Below are positions 7,999 to 15,004 of a stretch of DNA of 64,000 bases, piece by piece. The position numbers and the translations under genes are program-made. Numbering within the stretch: the stretch's first letter is position 1; each line of letters starts with the position of its first letter. Below the pieces are notes generated by a model, which worked only from the letters and a program-made list of their open reading frames with translations, was not told the DNA's origin and ran no database searches. Where the stretch lies: positions 2,046,001-2,110,000 of the forward strand of contig NZ_CP134049.1 in NCBI RefSeq assembly GCF_031582965.1. Direction: 5' to 3'. The DNA is from Bacillus sp. NEB1478. Its GTDB lineage: Bacteria; Bacillota; Bacilli; Bacillales; Fictibacillaceae.

Positions 7999-9020
7999 TT
8001 CTCGTCCACTCCTATATTGGAATATATTTTTAAATAAGAATCAATTTCTTGTTTCAACAGATGATTTTCTTTTATCGTTTGGTAACCATGCAAAGAAAAC
8101 CTCTCATACAAATCATGGTCTGTAATCAGTTGTTTTAATGAATTGTACAAACCTTTTTGATCCTCAAACAAAAGTCCATTATACCCATCATTTATGATAC
8201 TCGAATTTCCTGGTATGTCTCTTGCAACAACGGGTCTCTTTTCTGCCATCGCTTCAAGCAAAGAGGTGGATTGCCCTTCAGAAATAGACGTGTTGATTAC
8301 AATATCCGCCCAATGATAGACTTCTCTCATGAGTGATAAATCTATATCCGATTTATAATGAAACCAATCAAATTCATTTGTCAATTTGACTACTTGTTTA
8401 AAAACTTGATCATCAAGATTTGCTCCTAAAATTAAAAAAACGATTTCAGGATAGTTCTTTTGTAATTTCCGAATAGGTTCAAAAGCATAAAGCACATCTT
8501 TTACAGCTCGCAAACCTGCGGGCAACAAGATTTTTGGCAAGCCAACCGGGAAGTTAATGTTTGTCACTTCACCATAGTGTTCAGGGAAAAAAATAGTCTG
8601 AGGGATTACATGAACAAAATTTTCATGAAACATTAGAGTTTTAAGCAAATTTATCTTTGCATCGTCTGTAAACACCGTAATGGATTTAGCTCCATTTAAG
8701 ATGTTCATGTACTTCTCTTTATTTTCATTAAGTGAATGATTAATGTCGGTACCACCTGATGTAATAACATACGGTCGATCCAAATGGAAATCATTCTTTT
8801 CATACCATTTTGTAAATCGTGCAAATTGAAGAATATGGTATAGATCAGCTTTTTTCATCTGTCTCATTATTTCTGGGGTTATCGACTCTTCCTCATATGC
8901 AAAGACTGTTACATTGACCCCCGCTGCCTTTAATCCATATTCAATCCTCTTAGCTGTTGCTGAGTTTCCTCGATTTTGATGATAATAAGGTGTGAAAAAC
9001 AAAACATTAAACTCTTTCAA
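7995..9020 (-). CDS. GT4-type glycosyltransferase, SenB-like (putative selenosugar synthase)
   Basis: A 341-residue GT-B fold glycosyltransferase (family 4 type), probably cytosolic, with no membrane segment. The N-terminal domain begins NVLFFTPYYHQNRGNSATAKR, and SGGTDINHSL lies near residue 88. The C-terminal donor-binding part has VINTSISEGQSTSLLEAMAE near residue 245 (E-x7-E motif) and GNSSIINDGYNGLLF. The GN-x-TA-x-R and GTD segments recall SenB, the selenosugar synthase that uses selenophosphate and a UDP-sugar. It starts with TTG 3 bases after the selB stop and overlaps the PhnD-like gene by 4 bases. Function from sequence alone is glycosyl transfer; the selenium link is inferred from operon and resemblance. 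No SenA-like gene is present. Confidence 0.75.
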   Translation of the reverse strand: MKEFNVLFFTPYYHQNRGNSATAKRIEYGLKAAGVNVTVFAYEEESITPEIMRQMKKADLYHILQFARFTKWYEKNDFHLDRPYVITSGGTDINHSLNENKEKYMNILNGAKSITVFTDDAKINLLKTLMFHENFVHVIPQTIFFPEHYGEVTNINFPVGLPKILLPAGLRAVKDVLYAFEPIRKLQKNYPEIVFLILGANLDDQVFKQVVKLTNEFDWFHYKSDIDLSLMREVYHWADIVINTSISEGQSTSLLEAMAEKRPVVARDIPGNSSIINDGYNGLLFEDQKGLYNSLKQLITDHDLYERFSLHGYQTIKENHLLKQEIDSYLKIYSNIGVDEK

Positions 9021-9023
9021 TAC

Positions 9024-10910
9024 CTACACCCATTTCCTTAATGCCTCATCTCTGACAGTATACCCCTTGGAATCCATGCATTCCAAAACAGGTATTAAAA
9101 ACTTCCTTGATAAGTGAAGAGCATTTTTTGCATCTTGAACCGTAAATTGCAGATCAGTGTTTTCTTTTAGTATTGCAACAGTGCGAGCGAGAGCTTTACT
9201 GCCAATTAAAACATCATCATAAAGGATGTGAGCTCTATCATTTTTTAATAAAAAATATTTAAAATCAGAATAAAGTTCTTCTGGAAGCTGCTGACTTCTA
9301 TAGATCGATAATAGATCTTTTGGTTCAATTCCCATCTCTTCAAGTATACCTGTTACTTGTATCATCCGTTTTTCCCATTTAGAAGGATAATAAGGTGTGA
9401 AATCTGGCAAATGCATGAACTGATCACTAATTTTTATCATTCCCTGATCGATCATCATTTCTATAAAACCTTGAATTGCCTTCTGATGCAAGTGAGGGTT
9501 GAGTGATTGAACCATCTCAGCCTTAGGTACGCCCGGTCGCAATGAATGAGCACGATGATAGGCTTCTAATTTAAGTCGCAACTCTTCTTCTAAGCTATTA
9601 AAAGTCAAGAACGACATGTAAAACCCATTTATGCAAATAATCCTTTGATTTTTGACAGATTCGTTTAATACATTGTCAATTTCTGCACTTATACCAGCTA
9701 ATTTTTTTAACTCTTGTTTATTTAAGGATCCTTCTTTTTGAAGTGTTTGTAAAATTCTCTCTTGTGGAGTCCCTTCGAATTTTTCTTTTAGCATTTTGGA
9801 CGTTTCAACACCAAATTTATACTTTTCGCCGTTCGGATCGATGACTTCACCTCCGCCGATCGTCTCTTCTGGTGAAGGGCGTCTAATGATAAATGGATCT
9901 CCCCGTTTCGTCACAATCAATTCATCCAGACGGACTTGGCAAAAGACTTGTTCAGTCGAAGGCTCTAGTTCATTGCGATCAAATAAAATAAGTTTTCCCA
10001 TCAATTCAGCCGTCCCCGTATAGAACTTAATGAGTGATCGCTGCTTAAGTTTCCCTGCCCATCCTTTACCTGTCGTCAGAACAAGGTCAATAGTATTTGA
10101 TACGCTGCAAGAATTAGGCGTAAGTAAAACATGACCTCTTTTCCATTCACTTTTTGCTCCGCCTGAAATATTAATAGCAGTCCTTTGTCCAGCTATCGCT
10201 GAAACTACTTTTGTTTTGTGAACCTGGAGTTTTCGTATTTTGACCTTTTCGCCTCCAGGTTGGATTTCGAGCTCTTCGCCTTCTTTAACTTCTCCTTCAA
10301 ATATCGTTCCTCTTACAACTGTTCCCTGGCCTTTCACTGTAAAAATATGATCCAGTGGCATACGGAACGTTCCATTGGCAGATCTTGTTTTAGTACTTCT
10401 TAGCTTTTTAGCTATAGCATCTTTTAAATCATCAATCCCATTCATTGAAATACTGTCTACAAAATAAACCGGCAGATGTTCAAAAGCGGAATCTGTTGTC
10501 AATTCAATAATATCGTCTTCCACTAGAAGTCTTATTTCCTCATCGATTAAATCAGATTTAGTGACGACGATTATTCCGTTTTGTATGTTCAGAAAAGATA
10601 AAATTTCAAAGTGTTCTTTAGTTTGGGGCATTACCCCTTCATCTGCTGCGATAACAAGTAATACAAGATCAATACCAGCTACGCCGGCAATCATTTGTCT
10701 GATTAATTTTTCATGCCCGGGCACATCAACAATCGAAGTATGCAGGTCATCTGTCAGCTTAAACGGCGCAAAACCCGGTTCAATCGTAATTTTGCGGGCT
10801 TTCTCTTCTTTTAAGGTATCTGTATCAATACCACTCAAGGCTTTTGTCAGAGTTGTCTTCCCGTGATCGATATGTCCTGCCATTCCGATCGTATAATTGT
10901 TAATTGTCAT
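9024..10910 (-). CDS. selB: Selenocysteine-specific elongation factor SelB
   Basis: SelB brings selenocysteyl-tRNA(Sec) to the ribosome at UGA and binds the SECIS hairpin. From ATG at 10908-10910 (AGGTGG ribosome site) it has 628 residues, close to E. coli SelB. The N-terminus is an EF-Tu-like GTPase: GHIDHGKTT at residues 12-20, DVPGHEK near 62 and TKSD near 118. Then come beta-barrel domains, and the C-terminal third is winged-helix (for example TPQERILQTLQKEGSLNKQEL), the SECIS-binding part. It heads an operon with the glycosyltransferase and transporter genes. A GTG start 4 codons earlier is possible but overlaps the ribosome site. Confidence 0.95.
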   Translation of the reverse strand: MTINNYTIGMAGHIDHGKTTLTKALSGIDTDTLKEEKARKITIEPGFAPFKLTDDLHTSIVDVPGHEKLIRQMIAGVAGIDLVLLVIAADEGVMPQTKEHFEILSFLNIQNGIIVVTKSDLIDEEIRLLVEDDIIELTTDSAFEHLPVYFVDSISMNGIDDLKDAIAKKLRSTKTRSANGTFRMPLDHIFTVKGQGTVVRGTIFEGEVKEGEELEIQPGGEKVKIRKLQVHKTKVVSAIAGQRTAINISGGAKSEWKRGHVLLTPNSCSVSNTIDLVLTTGKGWAGKLKQRSLIKFYTGTAELMGKLILFDRNELEPSTEQVFCQVRLDELIVTKRGDPFIIRRPSPEETIGGGEVIDPNGEKYKFGVETSKMLKEKFEGTPQERILQTLQKEGSLNKQELKKLAGISAEIDNVLNESVKNQRIICINGFYMSFLTFNSLEEELRLKLEAYHRAHSLRPGVPKAEMVQSLNPHLHQKAIQGFIEMMIDQGMIKISDQFMHLPDFTPYYPSKWEKRMIQVTGILEEMGIEPKDLLSIYRSQQLPEELYSDFKYFLLKNDRAHILYDDVLIGSKALARTVAILKENTDLQFTVQDAKNALHLSRKFLIPVLECMDSKGYTVRDEALRKWV

Positions 10911-11056
10911 CTGAAGAACCACCTATGTAAAATCTATTATTTACTTTAAGAAAATCATAAACGAATTTCGACAAATATGCACTATACTCACTCTTTGATT
11001 ATTTCCCAGCCTTTTATGCAACGCTGCATAAATATTCAGTTATGATTACACACAAG

Positions 11057-11091
11057 TTATCCACAAGAAAAGTTATCCACACTTATCCACA
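11057..11091 (+). promoter_or_regulatory. Cluster of three perfect DnaA boxes
   Basis: TTATCCACA occurs at 11057-11065, 11073-11081 and 11083-11091, all in the same orientation, with centre spacings of 16 and 10 bases. This is the strict consensus box. The position is about 150 bases upstream of the selB start. Bacilli are known to carry DnaA-box clusters outside oriC that titrate DnaA or control the adjacent gene. Confidence 0.85.
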
Positions 11092-11247
11092 ACTTGGTCT
11101 GTTATAGTGTGTTTTCCCTTCTGTTATACACCGCAAACTGTTATAGTCCATTTGGCGACCTGTATTACTCGGCTGTTTGGCTGCACAAAATGCCACGGGT
11201 AATTATGTACCACTACCCGACATTCAGCATATTGTTTTCGTATTGTC

Positions 11248-11270
11248 GCTCTTAGAAGTGGTTGATTTCC
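11248..11270 (+). repeat. Dispersed repeat, copy 1
   Basis: The 23-base segment GCTCTTAGAAGTGGTTGATT+TCC matches 53372-53394 with one mismatch. Weaker similarity continues into the following CTGCTTGCTTTCCGCGAGG. Such segments occur between genes in many Bacillaceae genomes as far as I know; function unknown. Confidence 0.6.
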
Positions 11271-11604
11271 TCTCACAACTGCTTGCTTTCCGCGAGGGGT
11301 ATGGTGATCCACCTTGGTGGAAGATATTTGAAGTGCTGCTCCTGCATCCGGAAGCAAAACAACATCTAAGCGAGCTCCTTCGTCACATGTCACATCCCTT
11401 ATGAGAAGAATATTCATGGTGCTGGCAGGCTGATCCTAGCTGCAGGCTCGCACCTTGCACTCCTTGTCAACGAAGAATCTTAAACCTAAAACAACAATCT
11501 TAGAAAACAGCCATTCATTAACACCAGTATGACCAATACCACTCCTTTCCTCACCTCCCCTACTTTGTATAGTTCAAAAACTATGAGATATTAGTAGGAT
11601 AGAC

Positions 11605-11633
11605 TTGGTTTTTTATTTTTAATAGTCTATACT
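11605..11633 (+). promoter_or_regulatory. Promoter of selC
   Basis: TTGGTT at 11605-11610 and TATACT at 11628-11633 are separated by 17 bases. The expected transcription start, near 11640, is about 15 bases before the tRNA. Confidence 0.65.
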
Positions 11634-11654
11634 AGAATTTGCAGTTTGTTATTT

Positions 11655-11751
11655 GGGGCCAGTTGTGTAGCTGGTGCTTGCCTGGGTCTTCAAAACCTTT
11701 TGGGAGGCGCGTGCCGTCTCCGGTGGGTTCGATTCCCACATGGTCCCGCCA
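11655..11751 (+). tRNA. selC: tRNA-Sec (anticodon TCA)
   Basis: The 97-base selenocysteine tRNA gene. The 3' end is encoded CCA (11749-11751) with discriminator G. The T arm is a perfect 5-bp stem (GTGGG 11723-11727, CCCAC 11735-11739) with loop TTCGATT. The anticodon loop is CTTCAAA with TCA at 11690-11692. The long variable arm is a 7-bp stem, GGAGGCG 11703-11709 with CGTCTCC 11715-11721. The acceptor has 7 pairs plus a G-A apposition at the eighth position of the Sec-type acceptor. The D stem (6 bp only if one T is bulged and wobbles are counted) and anticodon stem (about 4 pairs) are weak. Linkage to selB, selA and selD supports the call. Confidence 0.88.
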
Positions 11752-11778
11752 AAATTTCTTACATAAGAGGTGGACGCA

Positions 11779-12204
11779 TTGTCTGGATGGTTCATCACCT
11801 TTATCGTGTTATGGTCGATCTTTTTATTTACGATGTTTGCGATCGGCGGATACTTTATGTTTCGTAAATTTTTAAAACGCTTGCCAAAAGAGGATGGTAA
11901 ATCCATCTTAGATTGGCAGGACTATTATATTAACGAGACCATACACCTTTGGAATGACGATCAAAAAAAATTGCTTAATGAATTAGTAGCCCCTGTTCCT
12001 GAACTTTTCCGGGATGTAGCAAAAGGAAAAATCGCAGGTAAAATCGGTGAATTAGCTGTAGAAGAAAAAGCGAGTATCATAACAGAAGATTTAATTATAA
12101 GAGGATATATTGTTGCAACTCCTAAGCGGGACCATAAATGGCTGATCAAAACTTTAAAACAAAAAGATATCGACCTTAAACCTTATCAATCATTGCTCGC
12201 ATAA
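11779..12204 (+). CDS. DUF2621 family membrane protein (YneK-like)
   Basis: A protein of about 141 residues of the DUF2621 family, like B. subtilis YneK. A single N-terminal transmembrane helix (about residues 4-24) is followed by FRKFLKRLPKEDGKS and a soluble helical domain ending in LKQKDIDLKPYQSLL. The TTG at 11779 is preferred because AAGAGG lies 9 bases upstream; a GTG at 11770 would directly abut that site. The gene begins only about 27 bases after selC and could be partly read from the selC promoter. It is convergent with ccdC, as yneK is in B. subtilis. Function is unknown. Confidence 0.8.
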   Translation: MSGWFITFIVLWSIFLFTMFAIGGYFMFRKFLKRLPKEDGKSILDWQDYYINETIHLWNDDQKKLLNELVAPVPELFRDVAKGKIAGKIGELAVEEKASIITEDLIIRGYIVATPKRDHKWLIKTLKQKDIDLKPYQSLLA

Positions 12205-12238
12205 AAAAACCCTGAATCCAGTGGATTCAGGGTTTTCT
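12205..12238. terminator. Bidirectional terminator, DUF2621 gene / ccdC
   Basis: AAAACCCTGAATCCA-GT-GGATTCAGGGTTTT is a strong stem with A and T tracts on its two sides, between two convergent genes. Confidence 0.88.
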
Positions 12239-12702
12239 TATAAGGCAATCTCATTTTTCTTTTTCTTAAACTGAAACAGCATCGCTAAACGCCAAGGCAT
12301 GATCATTCCAAATGCTACGATAAAAAACAATGAACTTGTTTCTAAATAAGAAACGGTCGTGCCGATGTACCATTTTAGTACTAATCGGATCGTGAACAAC
12401 CCGATTAAAATAAAGATGAACGCTTTTGAACGTATTAAAAATACCTGGTTATTCTTAATTTCAAATTTACTTGTAGCAATAAGCAATATGGAGAAGATCA
12501 TACCAACCAAGAACGCCTCCCCCGCTTCTGCCCATGGTACACGAAAAAAAGGCATTACAAACATGAAAAAACCCGTACTCATAAAAACAGGAGGCAAAAT
12601 GATTTTTTTAAATGTTACAGGCTCCCTCGTTTCTCTCATTCGAAATTTGAAAATTAAAATCCCCATTACTATAGCAAAAAATGTACTCGCAACTAAAAAC
12701 AC
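12238..12702 (-). CDS. ccdC: CcdC family membrane protein
   Basis: A 154-residue membrane protein of the CcdC (YneJ) family, linked to cytochrome c biogenesis by its place with ccdA. About five hydrophobic segments are visible. The motif FFMFVMPFFRVPWAEA near residue 48 and the C-terminal GMIMPWRLAMLFQF are typical of the family. It starts with GTG 2 bases after the MnhB-like stop codon, with AAAGGGAA as ribosome site, so it is in an operon with that gene. It is not needed for cytochrome c synthesis in B. subtilis, as I recall; its exact role is unknown. Confidence 0.85.
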   Translation of the reverse strand: MFLVASTFFAIVMGILIFKFRMRETREPVTFKKIILPPVFMSTGFFMFVMPFFRVPWAEAGEAFLVGMIFSILLIATSKFEIKNNQVFLIRSKAFIFILIGLFTIRLVLKWYIGTTVSYLETSSLFFIVAFGMIMPWRLAMLFQFKKKKNEIAL

Positions 12703-12704
12703 GG

Positions 12705-13160
12705 TCAGTTCCCTTTCTCTTCAGCTTTTTCTAATTTATCTTCTGCAATCGATAAGATGATTGTCATCGTCACGCCAATAACCGTAAAATAAACGCCAAG
12801 ATCAAAAAGCATTGCAGTGGCAAGCTCTGTTTTACCCAGAAGCGGCAAATAAAAATAACCAAATGTGTGGCTTAAGAACGGCACTCCTAGGACGAATGAG
12901 CCCGCACCAGTTAAAATGGCTATGAGAAGTCCTGCGGCAATCATATATGTGAAATTAATTGGTAAAATCCTATGTACAGGCTTTAAACCGTAAGAAATGT
13001 ATAGAAGCAGAAAGGCTCCCGCTCCCATTAATCCCCCTATAAATCCTCCCCCTGGTGCATTGTGTCCGGAAAGCAGCATATTTACGGAAAATGCCAAAAT
13101 AACAAAAACGATTGTGTTAGTTGTAGTTTTTAAGATTACATCATTTGAGCGTGAATTCAT
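12705..13160 (-). CDS. MnhB/MrpB-like membrane protein, stand-alone
   Basis: A 151-residue protein of the MnhB family, the B subunit of Mrp/Mnh sodium/proton antiporters. It has four or so transmembrane segments and the family signature SGHNAPGGGFIGGL near residue 30. A good GGAG site precedes ATG 13158-13160. No other mrp/mnh gene is nearby; instead it lies between ccdA and ccdC, where B. subtilis carries the response-regulator-like yneI. Either it works alone in another membrane function, or it serves an Mrp complex encoded elsewhere. I see no truncation. Confidence 0.82.
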   Translation of the reverse strand: MNSRSNDVILKTTTNTIVFVILAFSVNMLLSGHNAPGGGFIGGLMGAGAFLLLYISYGLKPVHRILPINFTYMIAAGLLIAILTGAGSFVLGVPFLSHTFGYFYLPLLGKTELATAMLFDLGVYFTVIGVTMTIILSIAEDKLEKAEEKGN

Positions 13161-13186
13161 GTGTCAGTCTCCTTTCTTGGCTGCAA

Positions 13187-13897
13187 TTAAAAACCTTGAA
13201 ACCCTCCGAATACACGGTTCACTAAAAAGGAAGTAAATTGTGTCATCCAGTTAAAATATAGCAGTACTCCCATTACAATCATGAGACTTCCGCCAATTTT
13301 CATGAATTGACGATTAAATCTTTTAATTACTTTTAGTTTATCCAAAAAGAAGCTTAAAATAAAAAACGGAACTGCAAATCCAAGCACATAAGCAATCATA
13401 TAAGTTAATGATTCAGCAGGATTCGAGACTCCTAGAGCGATTACTCCAGCAAGAATCGGTCCCATGCAAGGAGTCCACCCTGCAGCAAAACCAATACCGA
13501 TCAGAACAGAACCAAAATAACCTGCTGGTCTTGACTGAAAACGAATCTTTTTATCTTTCATTAAGAATTCAGGAGCGATTAAGCCCATCACAACAAGTCC
13601 AAAAAACACGATAACAATGGCACCAATCTGTCTTAGAAGAGATTGATAACGAACAAAGATATCACCGATTATGGAGGTAGATAAGCCAAGGACAATAAAG
13701 ATGATTGAAAAACCTAAAATAAAAAATAATGTATGTAATAAAGCTCTTTTTCTCATCATGGCTTGTTCTTCTTTTAATTCTTGAACTGATATTCCCGTAA
13801 TATACGATAAAAACGCTGGATACAGCGGCAAACAGCATGGAGAAATAAACGACAGCAGCCCGGCAGCAAACGCAAGCCAAATATTGATATCAGTCAT
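13187..13897 (-). CDS. ccdA: Cytochrome c biogenesis protein CcdA
   Basis: A 236-residue polytopic membrane protein that passes electrons from cytosolic thioredoxin to extracellular thiol proteins for cytochrome c maturation and spore cortex formation. About six transmembrane helices are visible. The two redox cysteines are in SFISPCCLPLYP near residue 20 and GWTPCMGPILAG near residue 130, the usual CcdA/DsbD arrangement. The first motif has an extra Cys (SPCC). It starts at ATG 13895-13897 behind AAGGAG and heads the run ccdA, MnhB-like, ccdC. Confidence 0.93.
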   Translation of the reverse strand: MTDINIWLAFAAGLLSFISPCCLPLYPAFLSYITGISVQELKEEQAMMRKRALLHTLFFILGFSIIFIVLGLSTSIIGDIFVRYQSLLRQIGAIVIVFFGLVVMGLIAPEFLMKDKKIRFQSRPAGYFGSVLIGIGFAAGWTPCMGPILAGVIALGVSNPAESLTYMIAYVLGFAVPFFILSFFLDKLKVIKRFNRQFMKIGGSLMIVMGVLLYFNWMTQFTSFLVNRVFGGFQGF

Positions 13898-13963
13898 CTT
13901 AATAGCTCCTTAATCATAGTCTCTCTCTATCTTAATGTGAATTCAACATTTGTTCAATCATTA

Positions 13964-13991
13964 AGAAAGACAGCTTCACCCAAAGCTGTCT
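13964..13991 (-). terminator. Terminator after the VanY-type gene
   Basis: AGACAGCTT (13968-13976) pairs with AAGCTGTCT (13983-13991); on the minus strand the stem is followed by TTCTT. Confidence 0.75.
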
Positions 13992-14000
13992 AATTCCCAA

Positions 14001-14864
14001 TTATTTTTTATCTAAGTACTCTTCCAGCGTTATTCCACGCTTATAAATTTCTTTTGCATGTTCTTTGCCTACATAACGAAGATGCCACGGCTCATAACTG
14101 TATCCTGTTACTTTTTCTTTTCCTTTGAGGTAACGGATAATAAAGCCATATTGATTTGCGTTTTCAGCAAGCCATTTTCCTTCCGGTGTCTCACCAAACT
14201 TCTCTTCAAGTCCATAGTTAACTTTCGGAGAAGTGACATCCATAGAAAGACCTGTCTGATGCTCACTTTGCCCAGGCTGTGCACTTACCTGGTTCGCTTT
14301 TTCTTTTCCGCGCTGATTAGCGTTGTACGTAAATATAGAAACTTGTGTTTCATATGAACGGTAACCTGATTGTGCAAGTAATTCAAGCCCTTGATCCTCT
14401 GCTCCTTTAAAGAGTTCTTCTAAAGCAGAAGCAGCTTCTTTTCGCATTTTCTTTTTAGGTAAATCCTCTTTAAAAGGAAAAGGGACATTTGGAATAACAA
14501 GATCCTTAGGTTCATAGTCCCCTGGAAGATTTCTTTCTTTATTGGCTACTACTAAAAGGTCATCAGGGTTCTGAACGATCGATTTCCCGTCTGAAGATGC
14601 TTGGACAGTTTCTTCGAGCCACGGTAAATCCTTTTGATTCTGTTCTTGTCCGCTATTACTTTCAGATGGCGTTTTAGATTGATCAGGTTTCTTGGCCTGA
14701 TCTTCTTTTTTCTCTGTTTCATTCTTTTTTTCTTCTGATTGATTCTTTTTCTCTGAATCGTTAAATGCCGCATTCCATTCCTTCTCTACCCAGTCAACGG
14801 GTTTACAAGCAGAGAGTAATAGGATGGAACCAATCAGCATTGATGGTTTAACAAATCTCTTCAA
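14001..14864 (-). CDS. VanY-family D-alanyl-D-alanine carboxypeptidase lipoprotein
   Basis: A 287-residue cell wall peptidase. The N-terminus is a lipoprotein signal with lipobox LLSAC (Cys20). It is followed by a long Lys/Glu/Gln/Ser-rich linker to about residue 85. The catalytic domain carries SGYRSYETQ near residue 167, the zinc ligands in SEHQTGLSMDV (His and Asp) near 200, and EPWHLRYVG near 260 with the catalytic Glu and third ligand His. It resembles YodJ of B. subtilis. It should trim the terminal D-Ala of peptidoglycan stems outside the membrane. It is a single-gene unit with its own terminator. The start is TTG with GGATG upstream. Confidence 0.9.
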   Translation of the reverse strand: MKRFVKPSMLIGSILLLSACKPVDWVEKEWNAAFNDSEKKNQSEEKKNETEKKEDQAKKPDQSKTPSESNSGQEQNQKDLPWLEETVQASSDGKSIVQNPDDLLVVANKERNLPGDYEPKDLVIPNVPFPFKEDLPKKKMRKEAASALEELFKGAEDQGLELLAQSGYRSYETQVSIFTYNANQRGKEKANQVSAQPGQSEHQTGLSMDVTSPKVNYGLEEKFGETPEGKWLAENANQYGFIIRYLKGKEKVTGYSYEPWHLRYVGKEHAKEIYKRGITLEEYLDKK

Positions 14865-14975
14865 AACGTTATCATCCTTTTAAATCAGTTTGTTTGTATG
14901 CTATCTTATCATAGGACAATATGCAAATAAGTCAATATGAAAGGTATGATAGTCGAATTTTTGATGAAATTTAGA

Positions 14976-15004
14976 CAAAAAAAGGAACCAAATATGCGGT
15001 CCCT
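14976..15004 (-). terminator. Terminator of the ABC exporter operon
   Basis: On the minus strand GGGACC and GGTTCC pair across a short A/T-rich loop and are followed by seven T residues. Confidence 0.75.

Larger units (their letters stand above)
10911..11604. other. Long intergenic region between selB and selC
   Basis: About 700 bases without a credible gene. It contains the selB leader, three DnaA boxes (11057-11091), and a copy of a dispersed repeat (11248-11270 as its best conserved part). A 75-codon open frame on the plus strand at 11177-11404 runs through the repeat and has no convincing ribosome site, so I do not call it. Base composition near 11130-11460 is visibly more GC-rich than its surroundings. 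Confidence 0.6.

Noticed and set aside
11177..11404. Plus-strand open frame of 75 codons between selB and selC
   Set aside because: It runs through the dispersed repeat, has no ribosome site, and its product matches no family; overlapping frames exist on the other strand as well.
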